Below, piece after piece: positions 45,769-58,329 of a stretch of 64,000 nt of DNA (its first letter is position 1; every line of letters begins with the position of its first letter). The notes beneath the pieces were generated by a model. It was not told where the DNA came from. It saw only the letters and a program-made list of their open reading frames with translations, and ran no database searches. The stretch covers positions 18,451,421 to 18,515,420 of the forward strand of contig OX155955.1 in assembly GCA_944548615.1 (NCBI GenBank), given 5' to 3'. Position numbers and translations under genes: made by a program. The stretch comes from Micropterix aruncella. Its lineage: Eukaryota; Arthropoda; Insecta; Lepidoptera; Micropterigidae.

Positions 45769-46040
45769 TTGTTTGTTTGTTTGTTTATACTCTTTATTGT
45801 GAAAATGTCACAATGGGCGGGTTTATTGTCATATGACAATCTCTTACAACCAACCCTACTATGACGTGTTATATGTATGTGTGCGTGTAAGATGTCTTGT
45901 AAGTGTGTGTCTTGGTATTGCATTCGATCGACAGAATTGAAAACGCGATTCCTTTAATTTGATCCCAACGGAAAATGGTGACCCAGCCGGGAATCGAACC
46001 CGGGACCTTACAATGTAAGATCAGGCGACCTAACCACCTT
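45769..46040 (-). mobile_element. tRNA-derived SINE, copy 3
   Basis: The same head, body and (AAAC)n tail as the other two copies, in minus orientation. The 5' end stops inside the tRNA head near 46040, where it joins unrelated sequence, so it is slightly truncated and lacks the A box. Confidence 0.85.
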
Positions 46041-46770
46041 AACTCCGATTGAAAATAAAAAAAACCGGTTATTCAACGTGGCTATGAACACTACATGTAA
46101 TGTTGATTATATACCTGAGTTAAACAATACTTCCATCGACCCATTTACTTGTAAAATACTTTCTATGTAATACCGCACAAAGAAGACTTCAAAACAAACT
46201 TTAACAATAAGAAGGCGCATACAACTGCTAACCTTTCGAAATTCCCCCCGACAGAAATAATCGCGTGAATAAGCGACAAAGCCTTGGAAACTTTATGCTG
46301 GATGGATGGCTGGCAAGAAAAGCCTATGCGAGTAATAACTTATATACACTTGAAGGAAAACTTTTCTTATTTCTGTGCCATATGTCGGTCGATTCCACGT
46401 CTTGCTTCGGGGCGTCGCCGATGAAAATTCTCATTTTTGCCCTGCCGCGATAATACGCCCTTTTTTCTTCTATCAACTTTAATCTTGAAATTGAACTTTG
46501 AAAAGCTTGAAAGTAATTAAAACTGGCATCATCGAGATGTTTTTGTAATTTGGTGTCAAAAACATAATCTCTAATAAACGACTCTAAAATATAATATCAT
46601 GTCTCAAGTTATTTCATACTTCAAACCTCCCGTTGGGAAACCTGGCTCCCTGCGGCTGGGACATTGCTCTTTAGCGGGACATCTGATCCGACTTTTTAAT
46701 CCGATCCGATTAATTAAAATATACAATACAATTTATAAATAGTTTGATTTGCGGAATAGCTCTCTCATCA

Positions 46771-46929
46771 TTAGGATAAAACGAATTTACCGCATGAAGT
46801 TTGTAGCACTCGACGTTTCGGTGACGTTGCAGCCGCCGTTGTCCAGTCTACCCTGGACAACGGCGGCTGCAAGATCGCCGAAACGTTGAGTGCTACAAAC
46901 GTCATGCAGTAATTTCGTTTTATCCTAAT
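46771..46929. mobile_element. Foldback element, spacerless copy
   Basis: Two ~78-base arms of the same family as 43790-44252 meet at the centre (TCTACCCTGGAC). About 40 bases beyond the right edge (CCAAACAACCGCGATAGT) also match the inverted left flank of the other copy. Confidence 0.85.
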
Positions 46930-47099
46930 TATAACGCCAAACAACCGCGATAGTGTTCGATTCAAAATAGCTCTCTCATTTTTAAATTGCATAACAAATA
47001 TAACTTTGTCCCTTATATTAGTGTGGCTCTCAGCTAACAATTTAGTTCTTAATTCAAAATTACTCTTCTCTATGTCAGATACGTTTTATATGCAACTTG

Positions 47100-49134
47100 G
47101 GTTGTCGAATACAACGGGCGAGCCCGTCACCTCAGGAAGTTTTAACGATTAGTCGTTCTATCTCCCTGGAGTGAACGTAGAAGACTTGGGACAAAAACAG
47201 TCCACCATCTAGCTACGTCACAAGCCCGTAAGAGGCCAAACCCTTAACCGCGAGATAGCCAGGGATGTTACCTGGCGGGCTGACACTCGCGCCCTTACTT
47301 CCAATTGGGACCAGATTACTCAGGTCTCTCGATTGGTTCCGAGTTCGAGGTCGCTTTCGTGGTCCTCTCCCTTACGAAGCGGTGAAACGGTGTATACCGA
47401 ATCTATCGCGGACCACAGCGTCCTTTACCCGGATGTTCACCCAGGATCGGATGGCCGATGGTCGTTTCAAGAGCAGTCGGCGTAAGGTCCGCAACCACCC
47501 CCGCTCTATAGGAAACAGTACTGCTTCCAGACTCCTCCGACTGTTAGTCAGAGTGGGAGCTAACGGGCCCATGATGAGGTGGCCACGATGACCCATGTGT
47601 TCAGGGTCGGTCACACTTACGGGTCAACACCCATCCGATGGCCTCCACGCATGGGGTGCGAACCTGGGTAGGACACTGGGTCAACCAGTCTCCCCTGGGA
47701 ATCAAACCTCTGGCGCTCCTGGACGGTCTGCGCACCGAGCGGCGCAAACCAATCGACTGTGCTCTCCGACTCGGAGGGGGAGTCGGGGGAGTCTGGGAAC
47801 TGTATTGTTTCCTATAGAGCGGGGGTGGTTGCCTACCTTACGGCGACTGCTCTTGAAATGACCATTGGCCATCCGATCCCGGTTCAGAGTCGGGCAAAGG
47901 ACGCCTTGGTCCGCGATAGATTCGGTGCACACCGTTTCACCGCTTCGTAAGGGAGAGGACCGCGCAAGCGACCTCGAACTCGGAACCAAACGAGAGACCG
48001 GAGAAATCTGGTCACAATTGGAAGCAAGGGCGCGAGGGTCGGCCCGCCAGGTAACATTACTGGCTATCTCGCGGTAAAGGCGTTGGCTTCTTGCGGGTTG
48101 TGACGTAGCTGGACGTTGGATTTGTTCTGTCCGAAGTCTTCTACGTTCACTGCAGGGCGACAGAACGAGAAAATCGTTAAAACGTCCTGTGGTGACGGGC
48201 TCGCCCGTTGTAGTTGACACCGCAAGTTGTTAGTCAGAGTGCACAGTCGATTGGCTTACGACGCACGGTGCGCAGACCGTCCAGGAGCGTTAGAAGTTTG
48301 ATTCCCAGGGGAAACTGACCAAGGCCAGAGTCCTACCCAGGCTCGCGCTTTATGCATGGAGGCCCCCGAATGGGTGTTGACCCTTGAGTGTGACCGACCC
48401 TGAACAAATGGGTATTCGTGGCCAACTCAGCAAGAGCCCATTAGCTCCCAACTCGTAATAACAGTTTTTGAAACAGTTGGGCGGTGTCGATTAATACGGG
48501 CGAACCCCCGCTATTTAGGAGACAGTATATTTCCATAGTCTCCAGACTCCTTCAGCAATTAGTCAGAGTGCACATCCAATTGGCGTCACCAAACGGTGCG
48601 CAATCCGTCCAAGAGCGCTGGGAGGCCATCCCACCAGAAGAAACAAATCCATCAGCCGTGAGGCCCAAAGTGTTGACCCGTGAGTGTGACCAACCTTGAA
48701 CAGAATGGGTCCTCGTGACCAACTCAGCAAGGGCCCATTAGCTCCCAGGTTTTATATGCATCTTGAGGTGTCGACTACAACGGGCGAACCCGTCACCACA
48801 GGAAGTTTTAACGATTAGTCGTTCTATCGACCTGCAGTGAGCGTAGAAGACTTTGGACAAAAACAATCCGACGTCTAGCTACACCACAACCCGTAAGAGT
48901 CCAACGCCTTAACGCGAGTTAGCCAGGAATAAACCCGGCGGCTCGAGATACTCGCGCCCTTACTTCCAATTGTGACCAGATTTCTCCGGTCTCTCGATTG
49001 GGTCCGAGTTCGAGGTCGCTTGCGCAGTCCTCTCGCTTACGAAGCGGTGAAACGGTGTATACCGAATCTATCGCGGACCAAGGCGTCCTTTGCCCGGCTC
49101 TGAAAGGACGCCTTCAGAGCCGGGCAAAGGACGA
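47100..49134. repeat. GC repeat cluster, copies 7-10 in alternating orientation
   Basis: About 47100-47553 is minus, 47554-48220 is plus, 48222-48750 is a minus composite that mirrors 38813-39240, and 48768-49134 is minus. The last ends in a short palindrome (about 49085-49133) in which CGTCCTTTGCCCGGCTCTGA meets its own complement across a few bases. The cluster is the most GC-rich part of the window. Confidence 0.83.
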
Positions 49135-49452
49135 AAGGTTTTATATGCAGATTTAACCGTTCCTTTGGGGATAACAGATAAACATATAAGCCTCTAAAAA
49201 TATGTAGATGCTGTTCCATAGTGTAGTTATATCGGCCGTAGATTGTTTTTTTTAAATTTTATATAATTATTGGTTTTATTGAGTATACTACAGTCTTTCT
49301 ATTGAACATTTTCTTACTTAAGATTTACGTTAATGTTTACTAAATAAAATCTATTAGTTATTAATAAAAATCACTCTATAAACGAACGATCAAAACTAAC
49401 AGAAATCACACCTTTGAAAGTGATTAAATTATGATCAATGCGTTCCAAGTTG

Positions 49453-49920
49453 CTAGAAATGAACAGAGAAAAATCTTAAAACAACTTTACCTATAAATAA
49501 GGGAATTGATATGACTAAAATAGCAGTGTTCAAGTTCACTAACATCAGGAAGAGCCACGAACACCAAAATTCGTTTAGTCGCAGCTGTTTTTTCCGGCTT
49601 GTGTAAACGCGGATATCCTTAATATTTCGCCCCGAAATAAAATTAATAAAAACGCAAAGCAACACGACGTTATTATTACAACTCTCTAAAACGAAGCGAT
49701 GAATAAATTTAAAATATTTCGTTAGCAACAACACCACGCAGCGGCTATGTGATTTAACAGGCATATCTGACGAAGAGTAAAGCAATAAGAGAGCCAAAGG
49801 CAAAGAGGCGGGAATTCGAAGGGAGAGGCGCTTAGAAATGCCTGCTGGAAAAGCGGCGGCAAAGAAAATAATAGCAACAAAAAAACAGTCGCGCAAAACA
49901 CGGGCGTTTGTATCATGCAT
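49453..49920 (-). other. Unassigned stretch with a 155-codon hydrophobic open frame
   Basis: The longest open frame outside transposons. It is rich in Leu, Phe and Ile with no signal, domain or splice logic I can recognise, and it lies in AT-rich DNA. I regard it as probably chance, but it is the only uninterrupted candidate of this size here. Confidence 0.15.
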
Positions 49921-50355
49921 GAATTGCCAGCCGGTTTCTTTGGACAGTTAGAATTTTAATAACTGGGAGTAGTCAATTTGTTGAAAAGTTGCTGTGTGAT
50001 GGTTTCTTGTAGTGTATGAGGTTATTGTAAATAAAAATGCTTTACACGCAAATATCGGAAGGATTATCCGTGACCATCTGAACTGCAGTGGTCTCCTGGC
50101 CCAGGAAATTAAATACTTGTAATGACAGTCATCTGTGGAAAGTCCTGCTTAGAATGGCAATTCCTGAACGCATGTTTGGTCTCATCATTATCATCATCAA
50201 TTAATAATTCCAATAAGTGGATACATACGTATAAGGTAATTCGTAAATTTTAAGTAATATGCTCTAAACAAAAACGTTAACCTTATTATGACCTATGTAT
50301 ATATGAACCTGGTCATTTACAAAATAATCTATATTTATAGGGTTTTGTTATAAGA

Positions 50356-50852
50356 GCGGGTCGATGTTGACAGTCCTTGGCGGCCATGTTGTTTTGGCAG
50401 CGTCTGTCAAATCTGTTGTTAATTATTCAGTTACTGATGCCAAATCCCATTGGCAAGTTACATGCTTGAGCGGCACGTCAAAATGTTACTATAGAAATGA
50501 GTAATTGTTACTGCATGGTTATCTCTCACAGTGTTGATGCAAATTGGCCACCAAATCGTGCGATTTGACCCATTTCGACCTTTTCTTGTGAGGATTTCTG
50601 AAGTCGCGCGTCGATGCCCTCAAAGTCAACAAAGCCCAGCCCAGCACCGCTCAAATTTAGCCGGATCTATGCGATAGAGTCATTGAATATTGGGCCTCTC
50701 GGATCCGTGCCACCTTGCGAAGTTGCAGCAGATATTTGAACGGTCCTATTCCATACAAAATGGCATACATGGGCCTTTCAAATAAAAAAATTATTTCGTT
50801 AATACCTCAAACACAGCTTGTTTTATTGCTCAGAAGGTCAATATCGACCCGC
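50356..50852 (+). mobile_element. mariner/Tc1-type deletion derivative
   Basis: Terminal inverted repeats GCGGGTCGATGTTGAC (left) and GTCAATATCGACCCGC (right) bound 497 bases. The interior right half is transposase remnant: DANWPPNRAI, then in another frame SRVDALKVNK and CDRVIEYWASRIRATLRSCS. It has several stops and shifts. Confidence 0.8.
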
Positions 50853-51624
50853 TACATAACTACAAATTAACGTATACTTATATTACTGTATAACTATATA
50901 ATAATACTATTGTTTATTTATAAATTAATGTTATGCTAGGTTGAATTGGAAAGTTTGTGGCCTAACTAAAAAAAATTGCTTTATTTAAAGAAATATTTTT
51001 ATTTTTCAACATATTTACTCCGATGTTAAAACAAAATAGGCATAAACAGCAGATCATTGTTGAAGGTCTTTCTCTACCCAAGAGTTAATTTAGATTCGGA
51101 AAGAGTTGATAGTCTGATGGAGCCGAATCAGTTGAGTGAATATAGAGAATGCGGCAAATATTCGAAACTACATTTGAAAATTCCAGACATTATTTGTATC
51201 GATGTTTGAACCTACTCATAATTCTGATGGAACAGTACTGTTTTCGAGAGAATACTCGGTCTTTGATTCTTTATTTCCTAACTAGTTTCTCATTACTCTC
51301 CCTTTGAATCTCGAAACACGGAGGCCAACACCTTGTTGAATCACCTTAGCATTTTTTGGGGGGGAGAACCGCATCGACTTCATTGTTTAGACAGTTGTTT
51401 GGTGTTTAGGGTCTCTTTGGTCTCACAAAAATATCATTGGTAGTTGCAAAATCAGTCATGTGCATACCAGTAAAATTAGGGACCAAATTTTTATATAATG
51501 CTCCGTAATAAATATTGTTTTTCTTGAAAAAGCCTATTTGATGACAATTGCAGAGGAGGGGGGGGGGGGGTTATCAACTTAGCTGCCATCCTATACTGTT
51601 TCATATACCATGCCCTTTTTACAA

Positions 51625-51975
51625 GACGGTCCAACAAAAAGGAGTGTAATGTGTTCAGGATTCATGTATGTATGTTTTCTGTTTCTTTATCCCACCATAA
51701 TTTCTAAACGCTTAAACCGATTTAGATGTGTGTGATGTTGTTAGAATCGTTATGACATCCCAAGTATTAGATAATACCTAAACTGTTTAAATATTATAAG
51801 AGTAATTGTTTAAATGTCTAAATATCAATAAATTAGGATAAATATATAGTGTTTAGTAATAAATGAAAAGTTAGATTGAGTATATTCCGATTACATGTAA
51901 ATTTACATTACATGTATCTATATGTATGGATATAAATAACAACAATATGTCTTAACAGACCGTTTTATTACCTGA
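51625..51975 (+). repeat. ~500-bp interspersed repeat, copy 2
   Basis: Uninterrupted version of the repeat at 1085-1745 and the reference used here to define the SINE insertion point. It begins GTGTAATGTGTTCAGG and passes AAACCGATTTAGATG. Confidence 0.8.
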
Positions 51976-52135
51976 GCACCGAGGGCAACCGACTGATTGG
52001 GCGACGGCGCGGGCGGCGTGCGATTGTTTTGAGATACCTGCCGCAGTCCGCGCAGCCCTGCGACGTCACACTCTAACAGCTGGGTCAACAGGCCCGGCTC
52101 TCATGAAACCCCGCTCGACGAGCCTTGGACAAGTC
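51970..52135. other. GC-rich stretch
   Basis: CpG-rich DNA (GGCGACGGCGCGGGCGGCG) between a repeat and AT-rich sequence. No gene is recognised in it. Confidence 0.35.
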
Positions 52136-52389
52136 CCGTCGACTGACCAACAGATTGCGCAATCGTTTTCAAGCACTGGATGTTTATAGAGAAAACACGC
52201 GTTAATGTGGACGTCGCGTAGCTTCCGTAAATTGAATTTTGTTTTGACGAATATTGTTTCAACGAAGAACTTCAATCTCTGACGTGGTTTTTAGCGCGAA
52301 CAAATTAATTTAGATAATTACAAATACAGTAGTTGACTCTTTGAAACGGCAGTCGAGTTTTTCATTTTTTTAAGTGATTGTTCTTGTTA

Positions 52390-52449
52390 CAAGACAAATC
52401 AATATGACTGGAACGAATCCAAGACAAATCAATATGACTGGAACGAATC
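52390..52449. repeat. 30-bp exact tandem duplication
   Basis: CAAGACAAATCAATATGACT + GGAACGAATC occurs twice back to back without mismatch, so the duplication is recent. Confidence 0.95.
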
Positions 52450-52554
52450 ATTCATTCTCTAGATAAATTTATCTTCACTGTAGAATGTTCGATTTTAAAC
52501 ATAGCCACTCCAAACTCCAAAAGGCCAAATCGAAATCAATAAAAGCCTTCCACT

Positions 52555-52830
52555 TGTCTGGTTGCACGTGTCCGCCCACTATCGGCGCCAGGCGCTGCAA
52601 ATTACTTGGGACTTTCCGGTGAGATTCGGAGACGGGCGCGGGCGGGATGCAAGAGCCGTCCCTTGGCGCCCGCATTCCGCTCCCGTTTCTGGGGCACGTG
52701 ATTAATGTTGGGGACTCCACAGCTGAGAAAATGGCCCGCTCTACCAAGGGATAGGAGCGCCGGCACATAATCCCCCTGCGAGAACGGATCCGGTGATTAA
52801 CGGCCCGGATCACAATCGTCACGTGGCTTC
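52555..52830. other. GC-rich, CpG-dense island
   Basis: About 275 bases with CACGTG at 52695 and many CpG sites, distinct from the GC repeat. A minus-strand frame of 115 codons has no recognisable domain. A promoter or 5' exon is possible but unproven. Confidence 0.4.
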
Positions 52831-52914
52831 AATCAGGTGTACGGTCATTTAGAAACATGAGAAAACGACACAAAAAACGATGAGCCCAGAATGAGAATGT
52901 AAAAATATTTAATA

Positions 52915-53352
52915 CCTACTATTTTCTATTTGTGATTACCCGACCCGCAATATTAAATATCCAAATGTAAATATATTAAAATGATTAAATAACACGACTG
53001 CCGTTACAGAAAGTGAACTATTGTATTTATAATTATTTTTATTGCGGTTTATTAAATATTTATGATTTATATATTTATCCATATAGACCAATATATACTC
53101 AATCAGACCTATTATTTGACACTAAACACGATATATTTATTTTAATTTATTGTCACTTGGACATTTATACAATTACTTAATATTTGGCAGGTAAGGCACC
53201 CTATGATACTCGGAATGGCAAAACGATTCTAACAATATCACACAATTTAAAATTGGTTCAGGCATTTAGAAGTTATGGTGGAATAAATAAACGGAAAACA
53301 TACATAGATGAATCCTGAACACATTACACTCCTTTTTTGTTGAGCAGTCGTG
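52915..53352 (-). repeat. ~500-bp interspersed repeat, copy 3
   Basis: Inverted relative to copy 2 and about 1 kb away from it. Shared blocks are CCTGAACACATTACAC, GTTTAGTGTCAAATAA and ATATTTACATTTGG-like DNA. Confidence 0.8.
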
Positions 53353-54162
53353 TAAAAAATAACAACATTTTTTTGGGCGAAGACATACAGCTAAATCATG
53401 GGTTTTAAACAAGAAGTATGGCGATTGAAACAAGCCATCATATTATATACCACGATTGGCTTGATTTTAATAGATAGAGTAACATTATGAGTAACGTTAT
53501 GAGAGATTGCTACATTATGAGTTTACCTTTCAAAATTGACATCCCGTTAATTAACGATTCTCAACACATTGCTTCACATAGGTTTCAATCACTTGAACAA
53601 TGTCTATTTTAAAATAAATCTTTGTCAAAACCCAAAATCCCAATTCAATTTTATTTATTAGAACTTTAAAAGGTACAGTTATTATTTAAATAATTAAATC
53701 AACTTAACAAAGCCTGACTTGTGCTAAGATAGGCTTAATATATATTTAAGTAGTATATACGTAGAAACTGCATTTTTATTTTATTCAGTATGTAGAAGCT
53801 GCAATTTTATCAATAATACTCTTTAATAATCCGATTTTCGGGTCAATATTAAATTTTCGATTCACAAAAAGTAATGTATGCCCATTCGCGACTTAAACCT
53901 AGGCTGCGAATTTAATTATTACTATTTTAAATATTAATTTAAAGTCATGCAACTACGAAGAGTCAAGTTATTAATAAATATTTTCAGAATTATTTCAGTG
54001 TCCCTTTTGTATGTGTACTTTGATGGCACCAACGGGCGTGGCAAATTCAGGAATGCTACGAAAGTATGCAAAATAGACAGTTTTTAGAGGCATGATATTG
54101 GATAATGACTAACAGATGAGCAAAAAAACATTGCCACTTCGATTAAAACATAAGTACGTCAA

Positions 54163-54652
54163 CCCTTTAAGTACCATAGGACATACTCGTATGTTTCAGA
54201 TATCTTCAAAAATAATTTCGAACATGTATCGAAAATTATCGAACATGAATAATTTATAAATTATATTATTTCCATGTTTCTGAGACATGCAAATCTTAGT
54301 ATTAGCAAAAATATATATTATTGTTTCAAAATATACCGTTTTTTTATTATATCGCAAATGACCAACGTACCTACTCTAGTGGTTTTAAATACATAAATAA
54401 AATACTTATGGTGACTTTTTCAAATTTATTTTTTTCCTTTTAGTGCATTTTTAATAAGCATGATTACTGAGGTAAATAATAAAATAATTATATCTTGGAA
54501 AGTTGTAATTTTGCATCTTTATATTTTACTTTACAGGGACACATGTCCCCTCAATTAATACAAAATGTATTGAACCAATTTTTACAAAAGGACATTTATG
54601 CTACTTTACTAGTTTTCTATACTCTACCACAAAGCTTATGGTCCCCAAATGG
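54163..54652. mobile_element. piggyBac-like MITE, 490 bp, same family
   Basis: The ends CCCTTTAAGTACC and (inverted) CCATTTGGGGACC lie next to TCAA and TTAA. The interior shares GGGACACATGTCCCC and TTTTACAAAAG-type blocks with the element at 37496. Confidence 0.7.
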
Positions 54653-54659
54653 TTAAACC

Positions 54660-56530
54660 GTTGTTGAAAAACACCTAGTGTGTGACGCCACGTGAAAGTC
54701 CTCGAGGATCTTGTTAACAATATATAATGATGAACCTACATAATTTACCTACTTACATACTTTCATCCTTTAACTACTAGTAATTCCGAGATAATTGCTA
54801 TTACAGTTTAATTTATGGGAGGAGCTTGGTTTAGGAGGCCAAAAACATGTTTTTTTTATCTAAAGTCGAAATCTCATAATGAATCTTTTATATCAGTTTG
54901 AACAAAATCTGAAAAATATAAATATTTTTTGTGTTAGTTAAAAATACTATTGTTGAGGTATTCAATTGAAAATGTTTTTACTGCTGCAAAAATGACGGTA
55001 TCCGTTTGCGCCGGGAATAACGACAGTAATTTTGCCTGAAATAATCAAAGTAAACTATGATAGTAATTTTTTACATGTGTATTTTCTAGATGAAATAAAA
55101 AATTAACAAAAACCTATAATTGTTATAATTTTTAAAGGATTCATAGGAATAAAATCGATTTTCGCTCCAAAATATTGTGTTTAACTAGTAAAAAAATATA
55201 TATATAAACGTCTTTTCTAGATTTTTTTAGTTCATATAGAAAAAAAAATATTAATTTAAAATTTTTTTTTTGAAACTATCCGTCAAGTAGTAACTTTTAT
55301 TTTTATCACCGGCGCAGAACAGAAAAATACGGTTTTGAGAAGAACGCGTTTAAAGTCTTTTTTAACGAGCAGTAGTAAGTTTTCTTACACTTACTGCATT
55401 CTGCAAACTATTAGAGGTTCCAGAGGTTAAAGATTCATGAAATGATTTTAACTTTAAGTTAAAGAAAAAACACTAAAAAACTTTTTTTTTTGTGTTTTTC
55501 CCCCCTTAGTATATAATGTAATAAAATAGTAAAAAATCTATTTCTTTGGTTTGATTTTATACCTATTATTATGATGATGGTGTGTAGGCAATATTTAAAC
55601 GTGCGACAGTATCTCCTAGATTATTATTCGATAAAACGCATTCTTACATTTAGGCGAAGACCTACATCTTCGAAGATCTCATTCTTTCGTTTAAAAAGTG
55701 TATATAACAAGTTTTATTATATGACATATAACTAGTTTTATTATATTACAACCATAGTTAAGACCTTTCTTACCTTCAAACGATCCGAATTTCCAAGTGT
55801 AATAATAAACCGCCCTGAAAACGGAAAAACGACCTAACGAAAGTGCTTTTACCGTAGCTTATATTGCGAATGTAATCTTTTTCTTTATTATAAAAGATGC
55901 CGGTGCAGAATTCCCTCCCATAATTCTACATTACCTGCATTCACTATTTCATAAAATATTTATCACGTGGTTTTCCGCTTTTACAGCTTCTTTTTTGTCT
56001 GACCTGGAAAATGGCGTAATTGGATCGAGGTCAAGGTGGCGGACGGCGACACAGAAACGCTCCTCTGGCAAGAATTCCGATATTTACGACCTAATGAATG
56101 CTATCGTCGACAATGGATTACTGTTTTATATTTTATTTTAAATGCAAATTTAGCTTCAAATTTGTGTCTCCAGTATTTTCTTTATAATTTTAATCCAGCT
56201 TTGAATTTTTGCCGCTTTGTTTTCTCTTTGAGATTTAATCTCACTGATGGCTGCCCGTCCAATGCAGAAAATGGCTCCAAATTAATCATCATTGACAGAT
56301 CGTCGGGACGCAGTTTCCCAGCGAAAAAGGGAGGAAAATTCAAGGAAAGGGATCTTTCTCGGACAGGTGGCTCTCATTTTTCTTAATCCGAATAAATGAA
56401 GCGGCACGGAAAACTTAATGGATCGCATTAACTTTTGATATTTTTATCGTCTTTTGTTCGCAGCTGTTCTAACTAGCGTAATTATTAAAAATCGGTTGTC
56501 ACCTCAAGACTTTCCTCACAAGCATACATA
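54660..56530. other. Unassigned AT-rich DNA
   Basis: Only short frames. The 116-codon frame at 56036-56386 follows a TTTTACAG acceptor-like site but has no domain, and its possible exon status cannot be judged alone. Confidence 0.3.
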
Positions 56531-56534
56531 CTCT

Positions 56535-56695
56535 TTTCACTCCCCTCAACCCCCGACCCCCAAACTCACCAACCCCACCAAATTCACCAACCCCCCAAAC
56601 CCAACCCCCTCGCAACAACTTACCGACCCCACTGCCTCCACCCCCAGCACCACTCCTGCCAACCCCCTACGTGTTGACCCCCCACACCCAATAGT
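56535..56695 (+). repeat. C-rich, almost G-free low-complexity tract
   Basis: Irregular CCAACCCC, CCACC and CACCAA units run for about 160 bases with hardly any G on the plus strand. Frames give Pro/Thr/Asn-rich peptides that look like translation of the repeat. Confidence 0.8.
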
Positions 56696-56861
56696 GACTG
56701 TGTCATAATTATAGCAAATGTAGTATAATTGCAATATTTTCGTAGTATTAAAATGGCTATTTTCTTATATGATGTAGTATTTTCTTAAATTTCTGCGTTT
56801 TTTTGCGTCGTTTGTAGAAGAGATATTCCAACCATAATTTCACTTTGTGTTTTCGGCCCCA

Positions 56862-56964
56862 CGACACATACACAAACATACATTCGCAATACACACAAAC
56901 AGACACCTCACACAAACACACACATAGACACACACGCACACACACACATCCACAGACACACTTC
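56862..56964. repeat. CA-rich microsatellite
   Basis: Imperfect (CA)n with ACACATAC and ACAAACA variants over about 100 bases. Confidence 0.9.
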
Positions 56965-57922
56965 AATCTGAAAATAGTCTTAATCATCTCAAGAGGGGTT
57001 AAAATTAGTATTTCCGTCCACATCTCGATTTTTTTAGCGCGTTAACAATACATTCCTGTGGGCCATGAAAGTAAAATAAGCATATTATCATCCCATTGGT
57101 AGTATTTAAACCGTTTATTTTTGGCAATAGACTTTGCTCTTTGCCTTTTACCAATCACCTTTGCTTTTTGGCTTTATCAATTGATATTGCTAATTGCTTT
57201 ATAACAAATTAACTTTGCTAATTGCTTTCGATAATTGTGAAGGCAAATAAGGGTTATACGAGTATTTAATGATACAATAACTGACTTCTGCGTGAAAGAA
57301 TCCCTTATTATCGCTAATATGAAACAACTACCGAAAGAAGGCCCTGCAAAAACTTTTTTACGTTATTAGAAAACAAAGTAACAACAACCAAGCTTTCAGC
57401 GTAAAATATGGCACAAGTTGGCATTATCCGTTCCGGAAAAAGGCACGACGGTCGGCGTGCGCTGCCCGTAGTGCTGTTATTGCGTATAGCGATTGTAAAA
57501 GCGTTATATAGCTCTTAATAACGGCAATTGTCGGCGATTCTATCAAATGTTTATAATCGAAACGATCGCGTGCGGCGCGGATGCGAAGCGGGCAATAAAG
57601 CTCTTACGAGCTGCGGTTTTTAAAGTTGAAAACTCTCGAGTTGCTGCATTGCGGTCGATCAGGCGGACGCGGCCCACCACAATGCAACGAATTCGGCCTT
57701 GCGTGCTTCCTCTCCCCTTTCTTGATATTTTCTCACCGTAACGAACCGTCGGAAAGACCCGATGGCCAGTCTAAGCCAAATGAGTTTTGGATCAAATGGA
57801 TTCCTAACGTTCGATCTTAAGAGCAACTCACAATTCAGGGCCGCTCCGCCTTATAGGTTATTTAAAAAAATTACTTAACCCTAGATAGCTAACGATCCTG
57901 AACTTACATGATAAGCGAAACA

Positions 57923-58329
57923 CACTGAGAAAAATATTGAATTTCTTCTTACATTACCATTTTGTTATTACGGTTTTATACAGAATAACGATGTTTCAAT
58001 AGTAATTTTGTTGAATTACAATAAATTTTATTGAAACTCCATTGCTCGGTTATATATATCAACATTTTCCTTACGGTTAATACGGAAATAACAGTATTCT
58101 ATAGTTTCAACATGATTTATGTGCCGGACTATAATCGTACGTATACTACTACAAGCTGTCATGTTAGAAACGAGGTCCCAAGGCCGCGACGTAATGAAAT
58201 AACATTCAGTCACGCCAACACCGTTACGCATCATGTTAATTCATACGTATGGACCACAGTCCGAGCTATATATGTAATCCTTGTTGAAACGTGCGTATTT
58301 CCGTACTACATCGTTATATTTTTCTCAGT
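57923..58329 (+). mobile_element. CACTGAG-type MITE, most complete copy
   Basis: Terminal inverted repeats CACTGAGAAAAATAT and ATATTTTTCTCAGT bound 407 bases homologous to the two other copies. It has no coding capacity. Target-site duplications are not clear. Confidence 0.82.

Noticed and set aside
47265..48220. Arg/Pro-rich frames inside GC repeats, up to 172 codons
   Set aside because: Frames are not conserved between copies of the repeat and carry no domain; high GC content lengthens chance frames.
49453..49920. 155-codon hydrophobic frame as a membrane protein gene
   Set aside because: AT-rich DNA readily gives Leu/Phe/Ile frames. No signal, splice site or family pattern supports it, so it is listed only as an unassigned stretch.
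56454..56708. Pro/Thr-rich 84-codon frame
   Set aside because: Encoded by the C-rich low-complexity tract; reads as repeat translation in every frame.
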